Positions 1 to 8,662 of a stretch of 34,192 nucleotides of DNA are shown here, one piece after another. Within the stretch, counting starts at the first letter, position 1. Each line of letters starts with the position of its first letter. This stretch comes from Myxococcales bacterium (GTDB lineage: Bacteria > Myxococcota_A > Polyangia > JAAYKL01): contig JAAYKL010000048.1 of assembly GCA_012522445.1 (NCBI GenBank), forward strand, positions 1 through 34,192, in the 5' to 3' direction. A program made the position numbers and the translations under genes. The notes under the pieces were generated by a model. It was given only the letters and a program-made list of their open reading frames with translations. It had not been told where the DNA came from and made no database searches.

Positions 1-16
1 ATCTCATGTTGCGCAT
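1..16 (-). CDS. Start of a gene cut by the window edge
   Basis: Only the first five codons (M-R-N-M-R) are present, reading off the left edge. The start is supported by a near-ideal Shine-Dalgarno, GGAGGT at 22-27, five bases before the ATG at 14-16. The gene lies about 135 bp downstream of the decaheme cytochrome on the same strand, so it may be the next gene of that operon or have its own promoter in the AT-richer gap. Its product cannot be judged. Confidence 0.6.
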
Positions 17-151
17 ATGTTACCTCCGTTGAGTTTTGTGCTTGATAATAACATTTCAACGCAATTTCGGGGCGGATAAACCTTACCATTTTCATCCACC
101 AATCTATTCGCCGACGCCATTTGAAAGGGCGCAGGAAATAAATTTGTTTCA

Positions 152-1000
152 CTATTGGCAGCGGCGCGCTGGAGAGGTGGCGTGGCATTTTTGGCAGGCG
201 CCCGCATGCGCATTGGCCAGGCGGCGGCAGCGCTGGGAAAACCCCGGCGGGTGGGGGTTGATGCGGCTGTGACACCGAATGCAGCTCGCCTCGTTGTGAC
301 AAGAGACACACGTGATTAGGTCGTTTTTGGCGCGGCGGCAAATCTCAGCGGGGGACTTGCCCTTGTGGAACTGCACTGGGTTGGTGCTGCGCACCCCCAC
401 GGGCGAGCTGGGGGCGCGTCCCGAGCGGCGATGACAGTCGAGGCAAAAGCTCTGCTGCCGGTGACAGCGGGAACAGGCCGCCTCGTCGATGCGCGCCGAC
501 AGGGCGTGGGCGGTCATCCAGCCCGGGGGATGGTGGCGTTTCACCGCGCGCCGCCCTGCGTGGCAATCCGTGCAGTACTTTTGCGCGTGGCAGTTTTGGC
601 AAAACGACGCGTTGGCTCCGGCCGAGGCCCCGTGGGTGCGCTCCCAGGCGGCGCCGTGGGTCGGTCCGGCGAGCCAGGTGGGCGGGACCCGGCGCACCCC
701 GTCGGCGTCGTGCTTCATGCGACCATCGGGGTGGGTGAGGTGACAGGTTTTGCAAGCCGTGTTGGCGCGCTGTTGCCGGTGGCAGTCGTAGCAGCGTTGC
801 ATCCGCGACGACGGCGGCACCACCTCGGGGCTGTCACTGTGGCAAGTGGCACAGGGCAAGTCTTTGTGGGGCGTGTGCGAAAACCGGATCTTCAGCGGCG
901 CCGAAGCCGTGGCCTGGGACATCGCTTGCCCCGCCACCAGGGAGAGGCCAACCCCCAGCACCGCCAACGCTCCCCAGCCGATGCGCGTCATTGCCTTCAT
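152..1000 (-). CDS. Secreted decaheme c-type cytochrome
   Basis: This 282-residue protein has an N-terminal signal peptide (hydrophobic stretch about residues 7-30, ending near A-M-S-Q-A) and ten CXXCH haem-attachment motifs, with first Cys near residues 50, 70, 83, 134, 143, 176, 186, 231, 240 and 269. No other fold is obvious, and many extra His residues (for example HHPPGW near 156-161) could be distal ligands. It should be matured in the periplasm by the cytochrome c biogenesis machinery and carry electrons. The start at 1000 gives the signal peptide and overlaps the stop of the upstream barrel gene by 4 bp (ATGA), so translation is probably coupled. A longer reading to 1285 lies over the barrel gene and is unlikely. 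It resembles multihaem cytochromes common in deltaproteobacteria and Myxococcota; electron donor and acceptor are unknown. Because the partner is a barrel, a porin-cytochrome conduit is plausible but inferred. Confidence 0.9.
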   Translation of the reverse strand: MKAMTRIGWGALAVLGVGLSLVAGQAMSQATASAPLKIRFSHTPHKDLPCATCHSDSPEVVPPSSRMQRCYDCHRQQRANTACKTCHLTHPDGRMKHDADGVRRVPPTWLAGPTHGAAWERTHGASAGANASFCQNCHAQKYCTDCHAGRRAVKRHHPPGWMTAHALSARIDEAACSRCHRQQSFCLDCHRRSGRAPSSPVGVRSTNPVQFHKGKSPAEICRRAKNDLITCVSCHNEASCIRCHSRINPHPPGFSQRCRRLANAHAGACQKCHATSPARRCQ

Positions 1001-2448
1001 CGCCACAACTCCCAGCGCAACCACACCATGCCCGCCAAGTACGCCGCGCTGCCCCGGCCGTAAAAATTTTCGAGTTCCCCCATGAGGTAGGTCAGCTTGG
1101 CGATGCGAAAGCGCAGCGACGCCACGGCGCCGACCTGAAAACCGCGCCACTCGCGGGCCATGGCATCGGAGAGCATGTACACCACGCCCCGCAGCCCCAG
1201 CCAAAGGCGCTGTCCCCAAAAGGCCCGCCGCCCTTCCACGTCGATGCCGGCGCGGGTCTCTCCCCACACCTTGGCCCAATGCCACGACACCAGTTGCTCG
1301 CGCTGCCAGGCGGTGTGGCGCAAGCGCAGGTCTACGCCGGCACCGGCCAGGGCGCGCCCGGTGACCTCGTCTCCGCCCATGTCGGCGGCGTCGTCCTCGA
1401 AGCGCAAGAAGCCCGACGCTGTGCCCTGCCAGGCCGGGCCAAAGCCCCGCTCGACGCGCAGTTGCAGGTCGCGGCGCGGCAGGTAGTAAAACACGTTGAA
1501 AATCGAGTCGGCGTCAAAGGTGGGGCGAAACAAGTCGTAGCCCACCCACACCCAGGTATCGCCAAAGGGCGACAGGCCCAAGGCGGCGTTGGCGCTGGAC
1601 ACCAATGTGCCCTCGCGCAGGGCGGCGCCCCAGTTGTCCCGGCGGTCCAGCAGGGGGTGCGTCACCAGCTCGCCGCGCAGGGCGACACGCTCATTGCCCG
1701 CGTAAAAGTGGGCCCCCACAGCGGCCTCGCGCAGCGCCGATGCCGGCCCCACCAGGCGCATGGCCAGGGCCGCCGCAAACCAAGGCCGCGGAGAGAACGA
1801 GAGCTCGGCCCCCCAGGCAATCGTCGTCTCGCCGTCGGTGCGATCGCGGTATTGGTGCGCCTCCAGCCCCTCGCGGCCGCCGTTGTCGATGCCGTCCAGC
1901 AGCGGGGACACGTGCCCCAGGCGTTGGTCGGCGCGCACGGGCATGCCCAAGAACGCCGAGACCTGCCAGCCCTTGGGAAAGTGCAGCGTCACGTCTACGC
2001 CGTCGAGCGCCAAAAAACCGGTGGCGTCCAGGCGAAACTGCCGGCCGATGCGCAGGTCCAGCGCGCCCCGGGCCAGGCCTTGCATGTCGAGCCAGGCCGC
2101 GAGCGCCTCGACGCGGGAGGCGGACAGCCCGGGCACATAGCGTTCCTCGCGCTGTGGCGACACCTCGGCGCTGTCGATGCCCAGATCGCCCAAGAAGCGC
2201 ATGTTGGCCATGAGGGAGATTTGCCATCCCGGCGCGTCGTTGTGGGCGGCACCCGGCACGACGTGCCACGCCGCCAGTTGCAGGTCCTCGACGATGTTGC
2301 GCCGCGCAATGGTGCTGCCGTCGGCGGCCGCAAAGGAATCGCCGCGCAGCCACAAGTCGCTGGCGACCTGCTGGTGCCACGCTGTCGCGATGCGGCCCTG
2401 CCCCAACAAAAGCAGGAGCAGTCCCGAAAAGATCAGTCGATATCGCAC
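997..2448 (-). CDS. Predicted outer-membrane beta-barrel (porin-like), partner of the cytochrome
   Basis: About 483 residues. The chosen start is a GTG at 2446-2448 giving an N-terminus RYRLIFSG followed by a Leu-rich signal sequence (LLLLLLGQ) and a cleavage site near A-T-A-W. There is no in-frame ATG nearby, and the frame farther upstream runs over the YbjN-like gene. The mature part is a series of alternating hydrophobic/polar strands with many W, Y and R residues and short turns, and it ends in a strand rich in aromatics (W-L-R-W-E-L-W-R), as expected for an outer-membrane barrel. It overlaps the upstream gene by 16 bp and the cytochrome by 4 bp, so the three are almost certainly one transcript. 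It could be the porin sheath of an electron conduit, though it lacks the N-terminal CXXC of MtrB-type porins. Family not recognised; the barrel call is from composition. Confidence 0.72.
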   Translation of the reverse strand: MRYRLIFSGLLLLLLGQGRIATAWHQQVASDLWLRGDSFAAADGSTIARRNIVEDLQLAAWHVVPGAAHNDAPGWQISLMANMRFLGDLGIDSAEVSPQREERYVPGLSASRVEALAAWLDMQGLARGALDLRIGRQFRLDATGFLALDGVDVTLHFPKGWQVSAFLGMPVRADQRLGHVSPLLDGIDNGGREGLEAHQYRDRTDGETTIAWGAELSFSPRPWFAAALAMRLVGPASALREAAVGAHFYAGNERVALRGELVTHPLLDRRDNWGAALREGTLVSSANAALGLSPFGDTWVWVGYDLFRPTFDADSIFNVFYYLPRRDLQLRVERGFGPAWQGTASGFLRFEDDAADMGGDEVTGRALAGAGVDLRLRHTAWQREQLVSWHWAKVWGETRAGIDVEGRRAFWGQRLWLGLRGVVYMLSDAMAREWRGFQVGAVASLRFRIAKLTYLMGELENFYGRGSAAYLAGMVWLRWELWR

Positions 2449-2900
2449 ACGCGGACCCCGCCGAACTCGTGGACCAGCAAGTCGTCGTAGTGGTCGGCGT
2501 AATGCCCGATGCGCGCGAGGATTTCGGCGACTTCCACGCGGCTCAAATCCAGCACGCTGCGCTCGGTGGCCAGCACCACGACGCCGTCTGCGACGATACC
2601 GAACGCGATGCCCAGCACCTCGCTGGCGTTGAGCACCAGCAGCCGTTCGAGGAGGGCGCGCGGCAAGGGCGGTGAGAAGCGCACGATGGGGGAGACGACG
2701 CGCAGTCTCGCGGGTTGTGACGCGGTGCCCGGGAGGAGCGAGATCAACACGGTGGCCGACCCCTTGCCGATTTCCCAGGCGCAGCCCGCGGTGACGCTCT
2801 TCATGCGGTTGGCCTCTGGATCTAAGCCCAACTCCTGCAAAACGCCCTCGACCACCTTTTGGGCTTTGTCGATGCCGCTGTCCGATGTGCTGTTGCTCAT
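2433..2900 (-). CDS. YbjN-like (type III secretion chaperone-fold) protein
   Basis: 155 residues starting at an ATG preceded by a strong Shine-Dalgarno (AGGAGG ending five bases upstream). The alternating alpha/beta pattern, the central 'LNASEVLGIAFGIVADGVVVLATE' type segment (described here in part) and the C-terminal 'HYADHYDDLLVHEFGG' resemble YbjN-family proteins, which have the fold of type III secretion chaperones and are mostly of unknown function. There is no signal peptide, so it is cytoplasmic. As first gene of the barrel-cytochrome operon it might help folding or targeting of a partner, but that is a guess. The 3' end overlaps the start of the barrel gene by 16 bp. Confidence 0.65.
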   Translation of the reverse strand: MSNSTSDSGIDKAQKVVEGVLQELGLDPEANRMKSVTAGCAWEIGKGSATVLISLLPGTASQPARLRVVSPIVRFSPPLPRALLERLLVLNASEVLGIAFGIVADGVVVLATERSVLDLSRVEVAEILARIGHYADHYDDLLVHEFGGVRVCDID

Positions 2901-2931
2901 GACGCCTCCTGTGACATGCGATGATGCGCCC

Positions 2932-2961
2932 ATGCTCGACCAAAGGGCGCCGGACTGTCAA
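2932..2961 (-). promoter_or_regulatory. Candidate sigma70 promoter of the YbjN-barrel-cytochrome operon
   Basis: A perfect -35 TTGACA lies at 2956-2961 and a weak -10 GAGCAT at 2932-2937, with an 18-bp spacer, some 30 bp upstream of the start at 2900. The same TTGACAGT start is seen in the pckG promoter. The -10 is poor, so confidence is limited. Confidence 0.4.
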
Positions 2962-3010
2962 GGATTTGTCGGGCCGCAGCGCCCAGGGGCAATGGCGTTT
3001 GGGGCCAGAC

Positions 3011-3265
3011 TTAAAACGAGAAGGCGTGGGTGCGCTTGGCTTTCCCGAAGCTCACCCCCACCGGCGGGTCGGACTGCCCAGAGTAATTGTAACCCCAGCA
3101 CAAGGCCTCGCCGGTGTCCAACCTAACCCCACAGGTGTGCCAACCGCCCGCACCCAAGACGCCAACGCCGTCCACCGATGAACTGGCCGCGCCATCATCG
3201 CATCCCCAGAGCCCCATGAAGCACACCAGCCCCAACACCCAATAGCCCTGGACTCCTTTGCGCAT
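3011..3265 (-). CDS. Short RCC1-repeat-like lipoprotein, probably truncated
   Basis: 84 residues. The N-terminus is a lipoprotein signal (hydrophobic stretch, then lipobox L-W-G-C at about residues 18-21), and a good ribosome site (AAGGAGG) precedes the ATG at 3265. The rest holds one recognisable RCC1-type repeat unit: G-A-G-G-W-H-T-C-G-V followed by A-L-C-W-G-Y-N and S-G-Q-S-D. RCC1-like surface proteins normally carry about seven such repeats to close a propeller, so this looks like the stub of a longer gene; the frame stops at 3011 and no continuation was found in the 110 bp that follow. It may be an intact single-repeat lipoprotein or a remnant. It is separated from the membrane-protein gene upstream by 51 bp. 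Confidence 0.6.
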   Translation of the reverse strand: MRKGVQGYWVLGLVCFMGLWGCDDGAASSSVDGVGVLGAGGWHTCGVRLDTGEALCWGYNYSGQSDPPVGVSFGKAKRTHAFSF

Positions 3266-3316
3266 CGCACCCTCCTTGTTTTTGTTTCGCTTTGTTTTGG
3301 GCAACGCCCTCGCGCG

Positions 3317-3934
3317 TCACTCCATCGTCCCGTCATTCCAGTCGCCGGCATCATGCATCTCGTCGGCGCCGAACAGCGTTTCGTAGGCAACCGCCGTAAT
3401 GATGTAGATGAGCGGGGCGGTAAAAAATATGCCGATGCCCAGGAAGATGACGCCCAGGCCACCGATGATCCCGGCGACCAGCCCCACGAACAAGGGCATC
3501 GTAAAATCGCCCGCCGCGGTGAGCTCGAAGATTTTTTTCAACGCATCCACTGCCGACAGGCGCTCATAGACCACAAACAGCATTCCCCACGCGAAGAAGG
3601 GCGAAAACAACAACCCCACAGCGATTTTGACAACGGGAACGAGAGACAAAATAAAAATCGCGATGGACAGGAGCAAGAACAGCAGAAACGCCTGCCCAAA
3701 CACCTCAAAGCCCTGAAACACGTCGCCCACAGTTGGCTTGTTGGGGTCGTTGCGCATCACGCGGCGCACGATCATGAGAAACCCCGCTATCATCGGTGTC
3801 GCAAGAATTCCGAGCGTCACCACTGACAGCAACCCACACACGAGAAACGACACGAACAAGAGGTCAAAATTTGCTCTGTAGAGCGCCCATCCTTTTTTGA
3901 TTTCATCGCCAACATCGAGTCTTGGTAGGGACAT
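3317..3934 (-). CDS. Small multi-spanning inner-membrane protein of unknown function
   Basis: 205 residues from an ATG at 3934 with ribosome site AAGGAG seven bases before it; the frame is open farther upstream but has no comparable start. After a polar N-terminus (L-P-R-L-D-V-G-D-E-I-K-K-G-W) there are about four or five hydrophobic segments, including two Gly/Ile-rich ones near the C-terminus, and a short acidic tail (D-A-G-D-W-N-D-G-T-M-E). The pattern 'amphipathic helix, paired TM segments' is like YciC/DUF975-type integral membrane proteins. Function unknown. The 200 bp between its start and purC hold nothing convincing. Confidence 0.68.
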   Translation of the reverse strand: MSLPRLDVGDEIKKGWALYRANFDLLFVSFLVCGLLSVVTLGILATPMIAGFLMIVRRVMRNDPNKPTVGDVFQGFEVFGQAFLLFLLLSIAIFILSLVPVVKIAVGLLFSPFFAWGMLFVVYERLSAVDALKKIFELTAAGDFTMPLFVGLVAGIIGGLGVIFLGIGIFFTAPLIYIITAVAYETLFGADEMHDAGDWNDGTME

Positions 3935-4135
3935 TGCACTCCTTCTGCGCGCCACAGCGCGGGGCAACACCAGGGCGCTTGCGAGAAACGCACCAGGACA
4001 ATATGCAAAGTGCCATTTGACAACATCTGCCATGATTCGCCAGCCCAATTTCATGCGCGATGGAAAAGCCGGGCCAGCGGCTGATGTCGAGGCGATCAGA
4101 GTGATTCGGGAGGGCAGAGCGATTTGGGAGGGGGC

Positions 4136-5020
4136 TTAAAGTTCGGGCTCGGTGCCGGTGAGGCGGACAAAAATCTCGCGGTATTTCTCCTGGGTTTTTC
4201 GCACCACGTCCGCCGGAATTTCGGGGCCGGGATAGCGTTTTCCCCAGTCGAGTGTTTCGAGCCAGTCGCGCAGGTATTGCTTGTCGAAGCTCTCCTGGTT
4301 TTGCCCCTCGACGTATTTGTCGGCGGGCCAGTACCGCGAGCTGTCCGGGGTGAGCACCTCGTCGATGAGCACGATTTGCCCGTCGACTTCGCCGAACTCG
4401 AACTTGGTGTCCGCCAAGATGATGCCGCGCTCCAACGCAAACCCGCGCGCCTTGGCGTACACCTCGAGGGTTAAGTCGCGCAGCGTCGCCGCAGGCCCCG
4501 CGCCGATGATGTCGGCGGATTGGGCGAACGAGATGTTTTGATCGTGTCCGTCGTCGGCCTTGGTCGAGGGCGTGTAGAGCGGCGGATCGAGCCGGGCGCT
4601 GAGGGCCAGTCCCTTGGGCAGTTGGTGCCCGCAGACCGCGCCTGTGCGCTGGTAGTCCTTCCAGCCCGAGCCCACCAGGTAGCCGCGGGCGATGCACTCC
4701 ACGTCGAAGCGCGCCGCCTTTCGCACCAGCATGGAGCGCCCCCGCAGGTAATCGCGGTAGGGCGCCAACACCGCCGGATAATCGGCGACGTCAGCGGACA
4801 CCAGGTGGTTGGGCATGCCCAGTTGCGCAAACCAAAACACCGAGAGCTGCGTGAGGATTTTGCCCTTGCCCGCGATGGGGGTGGGCAGGACGACATCGAA
4901 GGCGGAGATGCGATCGCTGGCGACCATCAACAGGTGTTCGCCCAAATCGTACATGTCCCGCACCTTGCCTTGGTGCACCAGGGGCACATCGGTGATGGGG
5001 GTCTCAAATGCTGGCTTCAT
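4136..5020 (-). CDS. purC: Phosphoribosylaminoimidazole-succinocarboxamide synthase (SAICAR synthetase)
   Basis: 294 residues, a typical length for the stand-alone yeast/long-type enzyme. It condenses CAIR with aspartate using ATP in de novo purine synthesis, in the cytoplasm. Family signatures visible are G-K-V-R-D-M-Y-D-L near residues 18-26, A-S-D-R-I-S-A-F-D-V-V-L-P near 34-46 (nucleotide site) and D-T-K-F-E-F-G-E near 203-210. The ATG at 5020 has AAGGAG about eight bases upstream. It follows pckG on the same strand after a 92-bp gap, so it may be co-transcribed or have its own promoter; no strong one was seen. Confidence 0.96.
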   Translation of the reverse strand: MKPAFETPITDVPLVHQGKVRDMYDLGEHLLMVASDRISAFDVVLPTPIAGKGKILTQLSVFWFAQLGMPNHLVSADVADYPAVLAPYRDYLRGRSMLVRKAARFDVECIARGYLVGSGWKDYQRTGAVCGHQLPKGLALSARLDPPLYTPSTKADDGHDQNISFAQSADIIGAGPAATLRDLTLEVYAKARGFALERGIILADTKFEFGEVDGQIVLIDEVLTPDSSRYWPADKYVEGQNQESFDKQYLRDWLETLDWGKRYPGPEIPADVVRKTQEKYREIFVRLTGTEPEL

Positions 5021-5112
5021 GGCGAAGCTCCTTCATCGGGGGATGTGGCGTACGGCGCCGGCCGTTGTGTGGGCGCAGCGCCGCACGGCAGTGATAAAAG
5101 ACGCGGGACCGA

Positions 5113-6933
5113 TTAGCCCAAGCGCTTCTTGAGAGCGGCGATTTCGTCTCGCAGCTCTTGGGGCAGGCGATCTTTGAAGATGGGATAGTGGTTGGCTTCG
5201 ATGTCCTCGAGCTCTTTTTTCCAGCCTTCGACATCGACGGCCAGCAGCTCTTTCATGTCGTCTTCGGTGACGCCGTCGGGACGCGAGATGGCATCGATGG
5301 TGGGCATGATGCCGATGGGGGTCTCCACCGACTGTCCGGCGACGCCGTCGCACTGGCCAAAGATCCACGCCAAGACGCGGCTGTTATCGCCGTAGCCCGG
5401 CCACAGCCACTTGCCGTCCTCGGTTTTGCGGAACCAGTTGACGAAGAAGATTTTGGGCAGCTTGCTGGCGTCGGCCTTGGCGCCGAGGGTGAGCCAGTGC
5501 TTGAAGTAGTCGCCCATGTGGTAGCCGCAGAAGGGCAGCATGGCGAAGGGGTCGCGGCGAATGGTGCCCACCTTGAGGTCGAGGGCGGCGGCGGTGATCT
5601 CGGAGCCCGTGATCGAGCCCATGAACACACCGTGTACCCAGTTCATGGCCTGGTTGACCAACGGGATGGTGCTGGGGCGGCGTCCGCCAAACAAGAAAGC
5701 GTCGATGGGCACGCCGTTGGGGTCTTCCCAGTTGGGGGCGATGCAGGGGCAGTTGGCGGCGCGCGCCGTGAAGCGGGCGTTGGGGTGAGCGGCTGGCGGT
5801 TGGGCTTTGTTGCCTTTGTCTTGTACCCAGTCGTTGCCCTTCCAGTCGATGAGCTTGCCGGGGGCGTCGTAGCCCATGCCCTCCCACCAAACATCGCCGT
5901 CTTCGGTTAAGGCCACGTTGGTGAAGATGGTGTCTTTTTCAACCGAGCGCATGGCGTTGGGGTTGGAGTCCATGCTGGTGCCCGGCGCCACGCCAAAGAA
6001 GCCCGCTTCGGGGTTGATGGCGTACAGGCGGCCGTCGTCGCCGAACTTCATCCAGGCGATGTCGTCGCCCACGGTCTCGACCGTCCAGCCGGGGATGGTG
6101 GGGACCAACATGGCGAGGTTGGTTTTGCCGCAAGCGCTCGGGAAGGCCGCTGCCACGTACTTGGCCTTGCCTTCGGGGCTGGTGATTTTGAGGATGAGCA
6201 TGTGCTCGGCCAGCCAACCTTCGTCGCGGGCTTGTACCGAAGCGATGCGCAGGGCCAGGCATTTTTTGCCCAGCAGCGCGTTGCCGCCGTATCCCGAACC
6301 GTAGGACCAGATGAGGCGCTCTTCGGGGAAGTGGGCGATGTACTTTTGATCGAGGGGGGCGCAGGGCCACAGACCGTTATCGGTTTCGCCTTCGGCCAGG
6401 GGTTTGCCCACCGAGTGCAGGCAAGGGACGAACTCGCCGTCGTCGCCCAACACCTTGAGCACTTCGGTGCCCACGCGGGTCATGATGTGCATGTTGGTCA
6501 CAACGTAGGCGCTGTCGGTGATCTCGATGCCGATTTTGGCGATGGGCGAACCCACCGGGCCCATGGAGAACGGGATGACGTACAGCGTGCGGCCCTTCAT
6601 GCAACCGTCGTAAAGGGCGGACATGGTTTTTTTGAGTTCGTCCGGGTCGATCCAGTTGTTGGTGGGACCCGCGTCCTCTTGGGTGCGGCTCGCGATGTAA
6701 GTGCGGTTTTCAACGCGGGCGACGTCCGAGGGATCGGAGCGGAACAAAATGCTGTTGGGGCGCTTGGGCAGGGCTTTGGCCACGCCATCTTTTAGCATCA
6801 GGTCGACCAGGCCGTCGTATTCGGCCTTGGAGCCATCGCACCATACTACGGCGTCGGGCTTGGTCAGCGCGGCGATCTCATCGACCCAAGCGATGAGTCT
6901 TTTGTGATTCGTGGGGACTTGCGTGTTGCTCAT
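5113..6933 (-). CDS. pckG: Phosphoenolpyruvate carboxykinase, GTP-dependent
   Basis: 606 residues, the usual size of the GTP-type enzyme, which interconverts oxaloacetate and PEP (gluconeogenesis). The nucleotide P-loop is the family form F-P-S-A-C-G-K-T-N near residues 282-290, containing the hyper-reactive Cys typical of GTP-PEPCK rather than the G-L-S-G-T-G-K-T of ATP-PEPCK. Other family segments are [14 protein letters not shown] and R-V-L-A-W-I-F. The ATG at 6933 has AAGGAG seven bases upstream. A candidate promoter 200 bp upstream gives a long 5' leader. The gene is divergent from proA. Confidence 0.97.
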   Translation of the reverse strand: MSNTQVPTNHKRLIAWVDEIAALTKPDAVVWCDGSKAEYDGLVDLMLKDGVAKALPKRPNSILFRSDPSDVARVENRTYIASRTQEDAGPTNNWIDPDELKKTMSALYDGCMKGRTLYVIPFSMGPVGSPIAKIGIEITDSAYVVTNMHIMTRVGTEVLKVLGDDGEFVPCLHSVGKPLAEGETDNGLWPCAPLDQKYIAHFPEERLIWSYGSGYGGNALLGKKCLALRIASVQARDEGWLAEHMLILKITSPEGKAKYVAAAFPSACGKTNLAMLVPTIPGWTVETVGDDIAWMKFGDDGRLYAINPEAGFFGVAPGTSMDSNPNAMRSVEKDTIFTNVALTEDGDVWWEGMGYDAPGKLIDWKGNDWVQDKGNKAQPPAAHPNARFTARAANCPCIAPNWEDPNGVPIDAFLFGGRRPSTIPLVNQAMNWVHGVFMGSITGSEITAAALDLKVGTIRRDPFAMLPFCGYHMGDYFKHWLTLGAKADASKLPKIFFVNWFRKTEDGKWLWPGYGDNSRVLAWIFGQCDGVAGQSVETPIGIMPTIDAISRPDGVTEDDMKELLAVDVEGWKKELEDIEANHYPIFKDRLPQELRDEIAALKKRLG

Positions 6934-7379
6934 GGAATCTCCTTCAGTGGTGTTTGGCAGCGCGGCGAAGCGTCTCTAAGTGCCGCAAAGGCATATCGAA
7001 TCGTTTTGCGCGGCCGGTTGTTTGCTCAGCGAATTCAATTGATTACTTTCCACAGAATGAAGCGGCATTTCTGGGAGCATCGCGCGCCTTCGTTGTTCGC
7101 CGTTGCGACGCATCGTAAGGCATTTGATGCGCGGTATTAAATATCGACTTCCTTGGCACTGTCAAGCCACGCACCTTCTGTTGGATTGAGTCAAAAAACG
7201 AATCGCCAGGCGAAGTCCGATGGCGGCGTTTTTTTCGCAGCGCGGCCAAGTGTTTTTGCAACATTATGAAATTAACGCATTGATTCGCCATTGGAACTCA
7301 TTATGCAAAAAGCCTCGATAGTTCTTAAAAAAGCAGCTTTCCCAAGCCGCTGTTTGAGGCGGCGTACCGTGGAGGCGAC
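6934..7379. other. 446-bp divergent intergenic region between pckG and proA
   Basis: No gene is visible. It holds the pckG promoter, a weak candidate proA promoter (TTGATT 7280-7285, TATGCA 7302-7307, 16-bp spacer) and two small hairpins in the proA leader: AAAGC-A-GCTTT near 7330-7340 and GCCGC (7346-7350) with GCGGC (7359-7363). On the pckG side a bulged inverted repeat, GCCGCAAA with TTTTGCGCGGC, spans roughly 6982-7014. It is clearly more AT-rich than the flanking genes. No known riboswitch was recognised. Confidence 0.6.
7136..7165 (-). promoter_or_regulatory. Strong candidate sigma70 promoter for pckG
   Basis: A consensus -35 TTGACA (7160-7165) and -10 TTTAAT (7136-7141, five of six matches) are separated by 18 bp. 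A transcript would begin near 7129 and have a leader of about 195 bases before the pckG ATG. Confidence 0.6.
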
Positions 7380-8660
7380 ATGGAGACCCGAGAGAAAGCG
7401 CGTCTGGCCAGGCAGGCATCTTTTCAACTGGCCACCATCCCCGCAGCGATCCGCAATGAGGCCATCGGCAAAATGGCGGCGCTGCTCAAGGCCCACACCA
7501 ACGACATCCTTGCGGCCAACGAAACCGACATGGCCGCAGCCCGGCAAGAGGGCATCAGCGACGTCCTCATCAAACGCCTGGGCCTAAACGAACAAAAGCT
7601 CGACGACATCATCGCTAGCCTCAACGACGTCCAACGCCTGCCGGATCCCCTGGGCAAGAAGAGCCTCGTCCGCGAACTCGACGACGACCTGCTGCTCGAA
7701 CGCATCTCCACACCCATCGGCGTCATCGGCATCATCTTCGAGTCGCGCCCCGACGCCCTGGTGCAAATCTCAAGCCTGTGCGTTAAGTCGGGCAACGCGG
7801 CCATCTTAAAAGGCGGCAGCGAGGCGCTCCACACCAACCGCGCGCTCTTCGCCTGCATCTCGCAAGCCCTCGCCGACACCGACCCGCGCTTCGCCGGAAG
7901 CCTGCACATGGCGGAGACCCGCGAGGACATCGCCGCGCTGCTGGCCCTCGACAGCGACATCGATTTGATGATCCCCCGCGGCTCCAACGAGCTGGTGCAG
8001 CACATCCAAAACAACACCAAAATCCCGGTGATGGGGCACGCTGATGGCATCTGTCATGTGTACATCGACAAAGACGCCGACCTGGAGATGGCCCTGCGCA
8101 TCACCCGCGACGCCAAGTGCCAATACCCCGCGGTGTGCAATGCGGTCGAAACCCTACTGGTCCACGCCGACATCGCCGCGCGCTTCTTGCCCGCGCTGCC
8201 CCAAACCCTGGCCGATGTCGCCCTCCGCGGCTGTGCGCGCACCCAACAGCACATCGCCTGCGAGGCCGCCACTGAAGAGGATTGGCGCACCGAGTACAAC
8301 GACCTGGTGCTCGCCATCCGCATCGTCGATTCCCTGGACGACGCCATCGCGCACATCAACACCTTCGGCAGCCACCACACCGACAGCATCGTGACCAGCG
8401 ACAGCGCGGCCGCCGAGCGCTTCTTGGCGGGGGTCGACTCCAGCTCCGTCATGTGGAACGCCTCCACCCGCTTCGCCGACGGCTTTCGCTACGGCTTCGG
8501 CGCCGAGGTGGGCATCTCCACGCACCGCATTCACGCCCGCGGTCCCGTGGGCCTCGAAGGCCTGGTCACCTACAAGTACCGCATCGTCGGCAGCGGCAAC
8601 ATCGTCGCCGACTACGCTTCGGGAGCGCGCGCGTTCACGCACAAGACCCGCAAGGAATAG
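7380..8660 (+). CDS. proA: Glutamate-5-semialdehyde dehydrogenase (gamma-glutamyl phosphate reductase)
   Basis: 426 residues, standard for ProA, which reduces gamma-glutamyl phosphate with NADPH in the second step of proline synthesis. Aldehyde dehydrogenase-fold signatures are present: G-V-I-G-I-I-F-E-S-R-P-D-A near residues 118-130, a Gly-rich L-K-G-G-S-E-A cofactor segment, and the catalytic-Cys region Q-Y-P-A-V-C-N-A-V-E-T-L-L. Ribosome site GGAGG at 7371-7375 sets the ATG at 7380. proB follows after two bases, so they form an operon in the order proA-proB. Confidence 0.97.
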   Translation: METREKARLARQASFQLATIPAAIRNEAIGKMAALLKAHTNDILAANETDMAAARQEGISDVLIKRLGLNEQKLDDIIASLNDVQRLPDPLGKKSLVRELDDDLLLERISTPIGVIGIIFESRPDALVQISSLCVKSGNAAILKGGSEALHTNRALFACISQALADTDPRFAGSLHMAETREDIAALLALDSDIDLMIPRGSNELVQHIQNNTKIPVMGHADGICHVYIDKDADLEMALRITRDAKCQYPAVCNAVETLLVHADIAARFLPALPQTLADVALRGCARTQQHIACEAATEEDWRTEYNDLVLAIRIVDSLDDAIAHINTFGSHHTDSIVTSDSAAAERFLAGVDSSSVMWNASTRFADGFRYGFGAEVGISTHRIHARGPVGLEGLVTYKYRIVGSGNIVADYASGARAFTHKTRKE

Positions 8661-8662
8661 GC

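Noticed and set aside
1001..1285. Extension of the cytochrome frame upstream to 1285
   Set aside because: It lies over the barrel coding region, lacks a signal peptide at its start, and the start at 1000 gives a signal peptide and a normal 4-bp overlap.
8282..8662. Long proB frame starting inside proA
   Set aside because: The first 127 codons are low-complexity Arg/His-rich shadow sequence of proA; the ATG at 8663 begins the kinase domain.
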